A program made the position numbers and the translations under genes. From Hyphomicrobiales bacterium (GTDB lineage Bacteria; Pseudomonadota; Alphaproteobacteria; Rhizobiales; Rhizobiaceae), in assembly GCA_900466945.1 (NCBI GenBank), contig UBNV01000006.1, positions 62,001 through 126,000 on the forward strand: a stretch of 64,000 nt of DNA, written 5' to 3'. This document shows, piece after piece, positions 57,491 to 64,000 of this stretch. Numbering within the stretch: the first letter of the stretch is position 1; every line of letters starts with the position of its first letter. The notes beneath the pieces were generated by a model that worked only from the letters and a program-made list of their open reading frames with translations, searched no databases and had not been told where the DNA came from.

Positions 57491-58063
57491 GTGTCTGTAA
57501 ACGTGTCGCGCGGTGTTGTCGCCGTTTCGCTGATGATGGTTCTCTCGGGTTGCAATGCCGGCAGCCTCGGCAGCAGTCTCGGCCTTTCCTCGTCCGAACC
57601 CGCAGCCGCGGCGCCTGCGGCCACGCCCGCGGTCGCTACCGATCAGCAGGCTTTCGTCCAGGGCTTCTGCCCGCAGATTTCGCTGACTGACGGCACGGCC
57701 TTTTATCGTTCCTATGTCCGCGGCAAGGACGGCGATGCCGAACAGGTCGTCTTCCAAGCGTCTCTTGCCGATTCGACCCGTTCCTGCGCCCGCACGGACA
57801 CCACGCTGACTGTCAATGCGTTGATCCAGGGCCGCTTGATCTCTGGTCCCCAGGGCAAGGCCGGCACGATCAATCTGCCGGTCCGCGTCACGGTCATCGA
57901 CGGTGGCCAGGAAGTGTCCAACGAACTCGAACAGTATCCGGTCACGATCGCCGACGTGAACACGCCGGTCCAGTTCGTCTACAGCCGCGCCGTCACGATC
58001 CCCGGCAATGTCTCCGGCATGACCCGCGTCTATATTGGCTTCGAACAGCCAAAGAAGAAGTAA
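57491..58063 (+). CDS. Putative lipoprotein of unknown function
   Basis: A 190-residue protein with a lipobox (MVLSGC, Cys at residue ~21) after a short hydrophobic signal, then a Ser/Ala/Pro-rich linker (~residues 22-50) and a mature domain with two cysteines (GFCPQISLTDGTAFYRSYVR and STRSCARTDT) and a beta-rich C-terminal half (VRVTVIDGGQEVSNELEQYP). Lipoprotein of rhizobial type with no characterised homologue that I can name. GTG start, with GAAGGTGAAG upstream. Confidence 0.8.
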   Translation: MSVNVSRGVVAVSLMMVLSGCNAGSLGSSLGLSSSEPAAAAPAATPAVATDQQAFVQGFCPQISLTDGTAFYRSYVRGKDGDAEQVVFQASLADSTRSCARTDTTLTVNALIQGRLISGPQGKAGTINLPVRVTVIDGGQEVSNELEQYPVTIADVNTPVQFVYSRAVTIPGNVSGMTRVYIGFEQPKKK

Positions 58064-58075
58064 GTTCCGGAGGAG

Positions 58076-58100
58076 GGCGCCGGGTTCGCTTTCCGGCGCC
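58076..58100. terminator. Hairpin between convergent lipoprotein and XRE-cupin genes
   Basis: GGCGCCGG (58076-58083) and CCGGCGCC (58093-58100) form an 8-bp perfect stem with a nine-base loop, adjoining the last base of the minus-strand gene. Shared terminator likely; no strong T-tract on either strand. Confidence 0.65.
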
Positions 58101-58693
58101 TATCCCCGCCGCGTCAACACCACCAGATAGCGTGTCGCCCTGTCACTGCCGTTGACGAAGACGCAGTCTTCAGGCGCGCCGAGCTGCAGGCAGTCGCCGG
58201 CCGAAAGCTTGTGGCTCTTTCGCCCCTCGACGAAGTCGAGTTCCCCCTCCAGGACATGGATCTGCTGGTGCTGGAAGCTGAAGGCGGAGGCCGGGTAGGG
58301 GACACGCACACCCGCCGGCAAGACCACCTCGATCAGTTCGAGTTGTCCGCCATTGGCGGGTGAGAGTGTGCGGCGCGAATAGCCCGTCTCAGGATCGATC
58401 CAGACCGGCTGGTCGCTCCGTTTGGCTACTCGGTCACCCTCGCGTTCCGCCATGGCGAGCAGCACCGAAAGCGGCAACCCGAAGGCGCCCGACAGCCGCC
58501 CGAGCACGGAGGCCGTCGGGCTCGCCTCGCAGCGCTCCACCTTGCTGATCATCGCCTTGGAAACACCCGCGCGCGCCGATAGCTCGGCCAGCGACCATGA
58601 CCTGATGTCGCGTTCCGCCCGAATGCGCGCCGCAATCGCCCGCGCCTGACGTCCCTCGTCATAGCCTTCAGCCAGTCTTGTGGTCCCGGTCAT
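58100..58693 (-). CDS. XRE-family regulator with cupin sensor domain
   Basis: A 197-residue HTH-cupin regulator. The HTH is at residues ~30-55 (WSLAELSARAGVSKAMISKVERCEASPT), and the C-terminal cupin at ~110-195 (VVLPAGVRVPYPASAFSFQH, HVLEGELDFVEGRKSHKLSA GDCL). The cupin should bind a small ligand. It is divergent from the flavin monooxygenase gene 115 bp away, and probably controls it. ATG 58693 is used; a start five codons upstream is possible. Confidence 0.9.
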   Translation of the reverse strand: MTGTTRLAEGYDEGRQARAIAARIRAERDIRSWSLAELSARAGVSKAMISKVERCEASPTASVLGRLSGAFGLPLSVLLAMAEREGDRVAKRSDQPVWIDPETGYSRRTLSPANGGQLELIEVVLPAGVRVPYPASAFSFQHQQIHVLEGELDFVEGRKSHKLSAGDCLQLGAPEDCVFVNGSDRATRYLVVLTRRG

Positions 58694-58807
58694 TTGCGCC
58701 CTTGCCAATACGGTTCCGCGCGTCTTCTATAGTGGACGAAAGAATACGATAGAGGATGCGGCATTGACAAGTGGTGGGCTTGTCTTGCCATGGCTGGGGG
58801 AACCGAC

Positions 58808-60166
58808 ATGACACGCGAGATCCGTTTCAACGCATTCGACATGAACTGCATCGGGCATATCCAGCAGGGCCTTTGGTCCCATCCGCGCGACCGCTCGATG
58901 GAATACAACAGCCTCGCGTACTGGACGGAATATGCCAAGCGCCTGGAAGCTGGCCTTTTCGACGGCATTTTTCTCGCCGATGTCGTCGGCATCTACGACG
59001 TCCTGAGCGGCAGCCCGGCGCCGGCCCTGCGCGGTGCCGTGCAAGTGCCGGTTAACGACCCGATGATGCTGGTTCCGGCCATGGCGTCCGTTACAAGCCA
59101 TCTCGGCTTCGGTGTCACCGCCAATCTCACCTACGAACAGCCCTTCCTCTTTGCCCGCCGCATGGCGACGCTGGACCATCTGACCGGAGGCCGCATGGGC
59201 TGGAACATCGTCACCGGTTATCTCGACAGCGCCGCGCGCGCGATCGGCCTCGATGGTCAGATGGCCCATGACGACCGCTACGATCTCGCCGACGAATACA
59301 TGGAAGTGGTCTACAAGCTCTGGGAGGCCAGCTGGGAGGATGCCGCCGTCGTCGCCGACAAGGCCGCGCAAATCTATGCGGATCCCTCCCGCGTCCACCC
59401 CGTCCACCATCATGGAAAACAATACAAGGTGGACGCCTATCACCTCTGCGAACCCTCGCCGCAACGCACGCCCGTGCTCTATCAGGCAGGCTCCTCGCCG
59501 CGCGGGCGCCAATTTGCCGCGACCCATGCCGAATGCGTGTTCGTCAACGGCCAGAAGAAGGAGGGCGTGCGCGAGATCGTCACCGATATCAGGGCAAGGG
59601 CTGAAGGCTTCGGCAGAAAGGGAGACGACATCAAGCTCTTCCTCGGCGCCACCATCGTCACTGGCCGTACCGAAAAGGAGGCGCAGGATAAGTTCGAGGG
59701 CTACAAGCGCTACGTGAGTTCAGAGGCGGCACTCACCCATGCAGCCGCTTCCATGGGCATCGACTTCGACAAGTTCGACATGGACGAACCCGTGGAGACC
59801 GGCAAGAGCCAGGCGATCACCTCCAACATCAAGGCCATGGACCGCGCGGCCGGTCCTCAATGGACCAAGCGCAAGCTGATCGACCAGATGGTGCTTGGCA
59901 GCCGCCAGCCGCCGCTGGTCGCCTCGGCGGATCGGGTGGTCGAATGGCTGGTCGACTGGGTCGAAGACACCGGCGTCGACGGCTTCAATCTCTCCCGCAC
60001 GGTCGTGCCGGAATGCTTCGACGATATCATAGAACTCGTCATCCCGCGCCTGCAGGAACGCGGTCTCTACAAGACGGAATATCGTGACGGACCGCTACGC
60101 GAAAAGCTCTTTGGGCAGCCCAGGCTGACGGAGCGCCACATCGCTTCAACCCACCGGCAACGATAG
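58808..60166 (+). CDS. NtaA/DmoA-type FMN-dependent monooxygenase
   Basis: A 452-residue bacterial-luciferase-like (LLM) flavin monooxygenase. Conserved blocks: the N-terminal FNAFDMNCIGHIQQGLWSHP, TYEQPFLFARRMATLDHLTG, GRMGWNIVTGYLDSAARAIG, and PVLYQAGSSPRGRQFAATHA. NtaA/SnaA/DmoA members oxidise chelators such as nitrilotriacetate, dibenzothiophene sulfone or dimethylsulfide with FMNH2. The substrate here is unknown. GGGGGAA precedes the ATG. It is divergent from an XRE-cupin regulator. Confidence 0.92.
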   Translation: MTREIRFNAFDMNCIGHIQQGLWSHPRDRSMEYNSLAYWTEYAKRLEAGLFDGIFLADVVGIYDVLSGSPAPALRGAVQVPVNDPMMLVPAMASVTSHLGFGVTANLTYEQPFLFARRMATLDHLTGGRMGWNIVTGYLDSAARAIGLDGQMAHDDRYDLADEYMEVVYKLWEASWEDAAVVADKAAQIYADPSRVHPVHHHGKQYKVDAYHLCEPSPQRTPVLYQAGSSPRGRQFAATHAECVFVNGQKKEGVREIVTDIRARAEGFGRKGDDIKLFLGATIVTGRTEKEAQDKFEGYKRYVSSEAALTHAAASMGIDFDKFDMDEPVETGKSQAITSNIKAMDRAAGPQWTKRKLIDQMVLGSRQPPLVASADRVVEWLVDWVEDTGVDGFNLSRTVVPECFDDIIELVIPRLQERGLYKTEYRDGPLREKLFGQPRLTERHIASTHRQR

Positions 60167-60313
60167 GGCAGAGATCTCCTTCTTTCCGCTTGTGTAAGCT
60201 GTTGGTCCCGACCAGCCGGTCGCCTTGCTCACCCCGCCGCGGGAATGATAGCCTGCCGCCCGATGAGGGGACATGGAAGCCATCCGCGACAGATGGATCC
60301 CGGGGAGGTCTGA

Positions 60314-61234
60314 TTGAAAATCGCAGTCGTGAGAAACCCCATTGCGGGAGGCCATTCTGGCCAGAAGCAATGGGCGCCATTGCTCGCCGCCTTCCGCACC
60401 CGTTTTCCGGACCTGGAGATCCATGAGAGCCGCTCTAGCGGCGATGCCCGCAAGCTTGCCTGCGAATTGGCCGTCGGCCCCTACGATCTCCTTCTCGTCG
60501 CCGGCGGCGATGGCACGATCAGCGACGTTGTCGATGGCGTGCTGAGTTCTTCCCGCCCCGACATGCCGCTCGCCTTCCTGCCGATCGGCACGGGGTGCGA
60601 TTTCATCCGAAACTTCAACCTGCCGACGGATCCGGCGGCCCTCGTCGAGCACATCGCAAACGCCCCTCTGCGCCGAATCGACGCCGGTTTGCTAATGTAT
60701 CTTGATGCAGCCGGCACCGAGCAGCGCCGCCACTTCGCCAACATCACCAGTGTCGGCATTTCCGGCGAGATCGTCGATGCCGTCAACGCACCCGGCCGGG
60801 CGCGCCTCTTGAACGGCCCGCTGCGTTTTCTCGTCCATTCAGCGCTCGCCATCCTGCGCTACCGACCTTATGATTTCGAGGTGCTGGTCGACGGCATGCT
60901 GGTGCATCAGGGCCGGCTGGCGCTCGTGGCGATCGCCAACGGCGCATGGTTCGGCGGCGGCATGCACATCACACCAGAGGCTGATATCGCCGATGGCAGG
61001 TTCGAGGTGGCGGTGATGCGCGAGGAGAAGGTGCTCGGCCTGCTGAATTTGCTGGGCCGCCTGCACAAGGCCGGCCATGTCGGCCATCCGCTCCTCAGCT
61101 TTCACAAGGCAAGTCGCGTGGAGGTCAGGCCGCGGGATCCGTCACGGTTCCCGGTCGATGTCGACGGAGAAACCCCGATCCGGGGCGGCTTCGTCGCCGA
61201 AATCCTGCCCGGGGCGCTGACGGTCAGGACGTGA
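60314..61234 (+). CDS. Diacylglycerol/lipid kinase family protein
   Basis: A 306-residue lipid kinase of the DgkB/YegS type. The N-terminal VRNPIAGGHSG and the nucleotide-binding GGDGTISDVVDGVL (~residues 64-77) are intact, followed by PIGTGCDFIRNF. The TTG start (LKIAVVRNP) is supported by GGGGAGG seven bases upstream. It phosphorylates diacylglycerol or a related lipid at the membrane. A 147-bp gap from the monooxygenase suggests an independent promoter. Confidence 0.9.
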   Translation: MKIAVVRNPIAGGHSGQKQWAPLLAAFRTRFPDLEIHESRSSGDARKLACELAVGPYDLLLVAGGDGTISDVVDGVLSSSRPDMPLAFLPIGTGCDFIRNFNLPTDPAALVEHIANAPLRRIDAGLLMYLDAAGTEQRRHFANITSVGISGEIVDAVNAPGRARLLNGPLRFLVHSALAILRYRPYDFEVLVDGMLVHQGRLALVAIANGAWFGGGMHITPEADIADGRFEVAVMREEKVLGLLNLLGRLHKAGHVGHPLLSFHKASRVEVRPRDPSRFPVDVDGETPIRGGFVAEILPGALTVRT

Positions 61235-61253
61235 TCGAAAAGGCCGGCTCGGC

Positions 61254-61943
61254 TCAGAACACGCCTTCCCATTCCGCCATGGCGGCAATCACGCCCGGCA
61301 GGTCCTGCATGCGAGCGATGACCGTTTCAGCACCCGCATCGGTCAGCTTGTCGGCATGCGAGGGATAGGTATGCGACGCGCCAGTGAAGCCGACCACGCG
61401 CATTCCGGCCTCGCGGGCCGCATGCACGCCATGAACGGAATCCTCGACCACGATGCACTTGGCCGGGCTGACGCCGAATTGTGCTGCGCCGTGCAGGAAG
61501 ATATCCGGCTTCGGCTTGACCCTGTCCGCACCGAGATCCTTGGCCGAATAGATATGCGGCGCAAAGTATTCCTTGAGCCCGACCTTGCTCAGCATCATGT
61601 CGAGGCGTTGCGAAGAGGAATTCGAGCAGATGCAGCGCGGACCGGCGATGCGCGATAGCGCATAAGCCACACCCTCGATTGCCTTGACTTCACGCGCGAG
61701 CCGCTGGTCGAGCAACTGTTCCGACTTGTCGATCAGGCTCGCCGACAGGGGAATGTCGACCTCCTTTTCGATCGACAGCAGGATGTTCTTCCAGGTCATG
61801 CCGGCAAAACGTTCGCCCATTTCCTCGACCGAGATGGGATAGCCCGCTTCGGTCAGCAGCTTGGATTCGACCTTGGCCGCGATGATCTCGGAATCGACGA
61901 GCACGCCGTCGCAGTCGAAAAGGGTGAGGTCGAAGCCGCTCAT
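61254..61943 (-). CDS. HAD family hydrolase (beta-phosphoglucomutase/phosphatase type)
   Basis: A 229-residue HAD phosphatase. DxD motif at FDCDGVLVDSE (~residues 9-19, nucleophile Asp), threonine/serine motif CSNSSSQRLD (~residue 107), Lys in KPKPDIFLHGAAQFG, and the acid pair VVEDSVHGVHAAREAGM. The helical cap is present, so it acts on a small phosphorylated compound. ATG 61943 is used; 61958 is possible. It converges on the lipid kinase gene. Confidence 0.92.
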   Translation of the reverse strand: MSGFDLTLFDCDGVLVDSEIIAAKVESKLLTEAGYPISVEEMGERFAGMTWKNILLSIEKEVDIPLSASLIDKSEQLLDQRLAREVKAIEGVAYALSRIAGPRCICSNSSSQRLDMMLSKVGLKEYFAPHIYSAKDLGADRVKPKPDIFLHGAAQFGVSPAKCIVVEDSVHGVHAAREAGMRVVGFTGASHTYPSHADKLTDAGAETVIARMQDLPGVIAAMAEWEGVF

Positions 61944-62061
61944 GGAAACATCCGTCATGTGGTCCAGGGAAGGTCGCTCCCTACACGATCGGGAGGGCGA
62001 GGACAATCGCATGTCATGCATGGCTGTCCTGTTGGCAGATCGGAGATCTGAAGGCGAAGGC

Positions 62062-62652
62062 TCAAGCCTCGGCCATAGCGAGCAAGACCGCTTCGAAATC
62101 CTGGGGGTAGCGCTTCAGCCCACCCGCCTTTTCCATCATGTCCGCAAGCCAGATCCCATCGGCGGCGAGCCGTACGGCAACGAGTCTCGGATCACCGTCC
62201 GTCTGGGCATGCCGCGCCATGCGGTCGTCGAGCCAGGCCGACCAGAGTGAACGCAGCGCAGGCTCCGAGACGATGGCAACGGAAAGGGCGCCCCAGAGGC
62301 TCCGCTCGCCGAGTAGTCGATCCGAGAAGCAGGCCCGCACATAGGCTCGTGTAAAACGCCCGCGCGACGCGGGATCTCCGGCCAGCGTCCGATCGATCTC
62401 CTGATCCATCTTATCGAGCAAATCCGAAAAGACGGCGGCAAGCAGCGCCTGTTTGCTGTCGAAATGATGCAGCAAGCCGCCCTTGGTAACACCGGCCCGT
62501 GTCGCCACCGCCTGGATGGTGATGGCCGCTGCCCCGTCTTCCGCCGCAATCTGGGCCGCGCAATCGAGCAGGGCACGGCGCACCTGCTCGGGCTGCTTCT
62601 TGCGATGATAGCCGGAGGATGCGCCGTCTAAGGGTGAGGGAGCGCCCGCCAT
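62062..62652 (-). CDS. TetR family regulator of the SMR pump
   Basis: A 196-residue TetR regulator: HTH at residues ~20-65 (AITIQAVATRAGVTKGGLLHHF) with a ligand domain behind (TetR_C-type SVAIVSEPALRSLW). ATG at 62652 overlaps the stop of the SMR gene (ATGA), so it is co-translated with the pump it presumably represses. The upstream part of the open frame (to 63054) reads through the SMR gene and is not used. Confidence 0.9.
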   Translation of the reverse strand: MAGAPSPLDGASSGYHRKKQPEQVRRALLDCAAQIAAEDGAAAITIQAVATRAGVTKGGLLHHFDSKQALLAAVFSDLLDKMDQEIDRTLAGDPASRGRFTRAYVRACFSDRLLGERSLWGALSVAIVSEPALRSLWSAWLDDRMARHAQTDGDPRLVAVRLAADGIWLADMMEKAGGLKRYPQDFEAVLLAMAEA

Positions 62653-62996
62653 CAGTGCGACACCGTGCTGGAGAGGGTGTTCATCACGATCACGCCCGTG
62701 ACGATCAACGCGATGCCGGCAAGCGCTGCAAGATCTAGGCTCTGCTTCAGATAAAAGACGCTGATCAGCGCCGTCAACACGATGCCCAGCCCGCCCCACA
62801 TCGCATAGGCGATGCCGAGTGGCATGCCCTTCAGCGCCTGGGACAGGAGATAGAAGGACGCGACATAGAACATGACCATGCCCGCCGTCGGCAAAAGCTT
62901 GGTGAACTGGGCCGATTTCTGCAACAGCGTGGTGCCGATGACTTCGAGCACGATCGCGGCGGCAAGCGCGCCGTAGGCGGTGAGGGCGGGGGACAT
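62652..62996 (-). CDS. SMR family multidrug efflux protein (EmrE/QacH type)
   Basis: A 114-residue small multidrug resistance protein with four helices. The essential membrane Glu is present in IVLEVIGTTLLQKS (~residue 18), and GMPLGIAYAMWGGLGIVLTA follows. It expels lipophilic cations such as quaternary ammonium compounds using protons. It heads an SMR-tetR pair; the regulator gene overlaps by one codon. A TetR-type operator lies upstream. Confidence 0.94.
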   Translation of the reverse strand: MSPALTAYGALAAAIVLEVIGTTLLQKSAQFTKLLPTAGMVMFYVASFYLLSQALKGMPLGIAYAMWGGLGIVLTALISVFYLKQSLDLAALAGIALIVTGVIVMNTLSSTVSH

Positions 62997-63030
62997 GGTC
63001 GAAGCTCCAAGAACGAGAGTGGAAAAACAT

Positions 63031-63044
63031 ACCGTATGGTCGGT
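63031..63044. promoter_or_regulatory. Candidate TetR operator upstream of SMR gene
   Basis: ACCG (63031-63034) and CGGT (63041-63044) around a TATGGT core give an imperfect palindrome resembling the ACCGACC-type sites of TetR/QacR-like repressors. It lies about 35-48 bp upstream of the SMR ATG. Weak evidence: arms are only four bases. Confidence 0.4.
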
Positions 63045-63080
63045 TTCTTTTCAAGGTGCTCGTTGTCTGCTATCTGCCTC

Positions 63081-63767
63081 TCACTCAGGCAGGGGGAATT
63101 GTACCAGAAACTGCCGCTCGCCTTCCGGCGAAAACCGGATGATCCGGCTGTCTTCCACGCGCCGCGCATGGCCTCGATCCAGAAAATGCGAGAGAAGCGC
63201 CGCCCCGAGCGTACCGGCCAAATGCGTGCGCCGCTCGCTCCAGTCCAGGCAGGCGCGGCAGAGTGGCCGCCGTTTGGCCCGAAGGCTGCCAATGTCGAGC
63301 CCTCGGTCTCGCAGCAGGCTCTCCCCTTCAAGCGTCAGTGTCAGTGCCTCGTCCTCCGCCCGGATCGCCCCTTGCGCCACCAGACTGTCCAGCATGCGCA
63401 CTCCATAGTCTCCGGCGAGGTGATCATAACAGATCCGCGCCTTGCGCAGTTCCGGCTCCTTCGGCCCGGTGCGGTGGCGAAGGTGCCCTCGACTTGCCGA
63501 AAAGCTCATCAGGCTCTCGATCATCGCGCCGACATGGCCATCGGCCAGAGCGAAATAGCGATGCCGCCCCTGCTTGCGCTGGGAGAGCAGTCCGCCCTCT
63601 TCGAGTTTCGACAGATGTGAGCTTGCCGTCTGCAGCGTCACCCCGGCCGCCCCCGCCAGTTCCGTCGCCGTCAATGCCTTGCCACCGATGAGCGCAAGCA
63701 GCATGTTCGAGCGTGCCGGATCGCCGATCAGCGACGCGATGCGTGCAATGTCGGGTCCTTCCGCCAT
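63081..63767 (-). CDS. ArsR-type winged-helix regulator
   Basis: A 228-residue regulator, longer than usual ArsR proteins. The winged HTH is at residues ~5-75 (ARSNMLLALIGGKALTATEL, GVTLQTASSHLSKLEEGGLL, RHRYFALADGHVGAMI). The C-terminal ~140 residues have RTGPKEPELRKARICYDHLAG and a CRACLDWSERRTHLAG segment with two cysteines and no known metal site. It is divergent from a NIPSNAP gene 170 bp away, and may regulate it. Confidence 0.88.
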   Translation of the reverse strand: MAEGPDIARIASLIGDPARSNMLLALIGGKALTATELAGAAGVTLQTASSHLSKLEEGGLLSQRKQGRHRYFALADGHVGAMIESLMSFSASRGHLRHRTGPKEPELRKARICYDHLAGDYGVRMLDSLVAQGAIRAEDEALTLTLEGESLLRDRGLDIGSLRAKRRPLCRACLDWSERRTHLAGTLGAALLSHFLDRGHARRVEDSRIIRFSPEGERQFLVQFPLPE

Positions 63768-63936
63768 CGTGATCTCCGTGTTTACTCGCCACAGTCTCTG
63801 TCGCCAGTGTAGCGAATGCTTCGGTCCCGGTCGAACTGTCGAGGGTGAAAAAGCGCCGGCAAAACTTCGACCCTGATCGAAGCATCACGCATTCCGATCA
63901 TGGCAAGACCCACCTCGCAAGAAACGAGGAACCATC

Positions 63937-64000
63937 ATGATCACCTGCATCATCCGCTATCGCATCGATCCCTTCGGCCGCGACGACTTCGCAACTTACG
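63937..64000 (+). CDS. NIPSNAP family protein, N-terminus (partial)
   Basis: The last 64 bases encode the first 21 residues (MITCIIRYRIDPFGRDDFATY) of a gene continuing beyond the window. The IIRYRIDPFGRDDFATY pattern is that of NIPSNAP proteins, small dimeric alpha/beta-barrel proteins of unknown function. AACGAGGAA precedes the ATG. It faces the ArsR-type regulator, its probable controller. Confidence 0.7.
   Translation, partial: MITCIIRYRIDPFGRDDFATY

Noticed and set aside
62653..63054. Upstream extension of the TetR gene
   Set aside because: It runs through the SMR gene in another frame; the ATGA overlap marks the true start.

Overview
The window is high-GC alphaproteobacterial chromosome, most likely from the family Rhizobiaceae (Rhizobium/Agrobacterium-like). 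The evidence is the gene families and their order: an aa3 oxidase operon coxB-coxA-ctaB-coxF-ctaG-coxC-DUF983-surf1, ispH, thrB-rnhA, ribB-aroC, fabI, pdxH, bioMNY, thrC-M16 protease, an IalB-like protein, and a flagellin with rhizobial-type ends. The genus cannot be fixed from sequence alone. It is mostly core or stable accessory chromosome: I see no tRNA, rRNA, insertion sequence, prophage or CRISPR array.

Layout. 1-9.4 kb: end of a TAXI-type TRAP receptor, its fused permease and a DUF1850 protein, then pirin, dxs, an MFS transporter, a cysteine-cluster protein, Fe/Mn superoxide dismutase and two small stress-type proteins. 9.4-13.6 kb (minus): a chemoreceptor with a haem-c motif, a relic of a second chemoreceptor, and the biotin transporter bioMNY. 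13.8-17.7 kb: a YcaQ-like DNA glycosylase, an acetyltransferase, a RES/Xre toxin-antitoxin pair behind a perfect inverted repeat, and a lone flagellin. 17.7-35.2 kb: ribB (with a degenerate GTP cyclohydrolase half), aroC, a PAS-GGDEF-EAL protein, a histidine phosphatase, fabI, a DnaJ-like protein, pdxH, a polysaccharide deacetylase, an efflux pump facing soxR across a SoxR box, a D,D-carboxypeptidase with SPOR domain, a decayed VOC gene, tldD and ialB.

35.5-43.6 kb is the cytochrome c oxidase operon, headed by a perfect FNR/FixK-type site, followed by ispH. 43.6-46.0 kb holds a second GGDEF-EAL protein and a wrecked hicAB toxin-antitoxin locus that seem to have been inserted between ispH and thrB. 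46.0-64.0 kb: thrB-rnhA, a peroxiredoxin, a DsbD-like secreted domain, YqgE, a LysE exporter, a minus-strand run thrC-M16-GNAT-GGDEF/EAL, an XRE-cupin regulator beside a flavin monooxygenase, a lipid kinase, a HAD phosphatase, an SMR efflux/TetR pair, an ArsR-type regulator and the start of a NIPSNAP gene.

Themes: aerobic respiration with an apparent oxygen-responsive switch, redox and oxidative stress control (SoxR, SOD, peroxiredoxin, haem-type chemoreceptor), and heavy investment in cyclic-di-GMP signalling (three dual-domain proteins). I found no clearly unprecedented multigene system. The most distinctive items are the haem-c chemoreceptor, the cox-operon FNR-type box, the SoxR-controlled efflux promoter, the RES/Xre operator, and the broken HicAB island.
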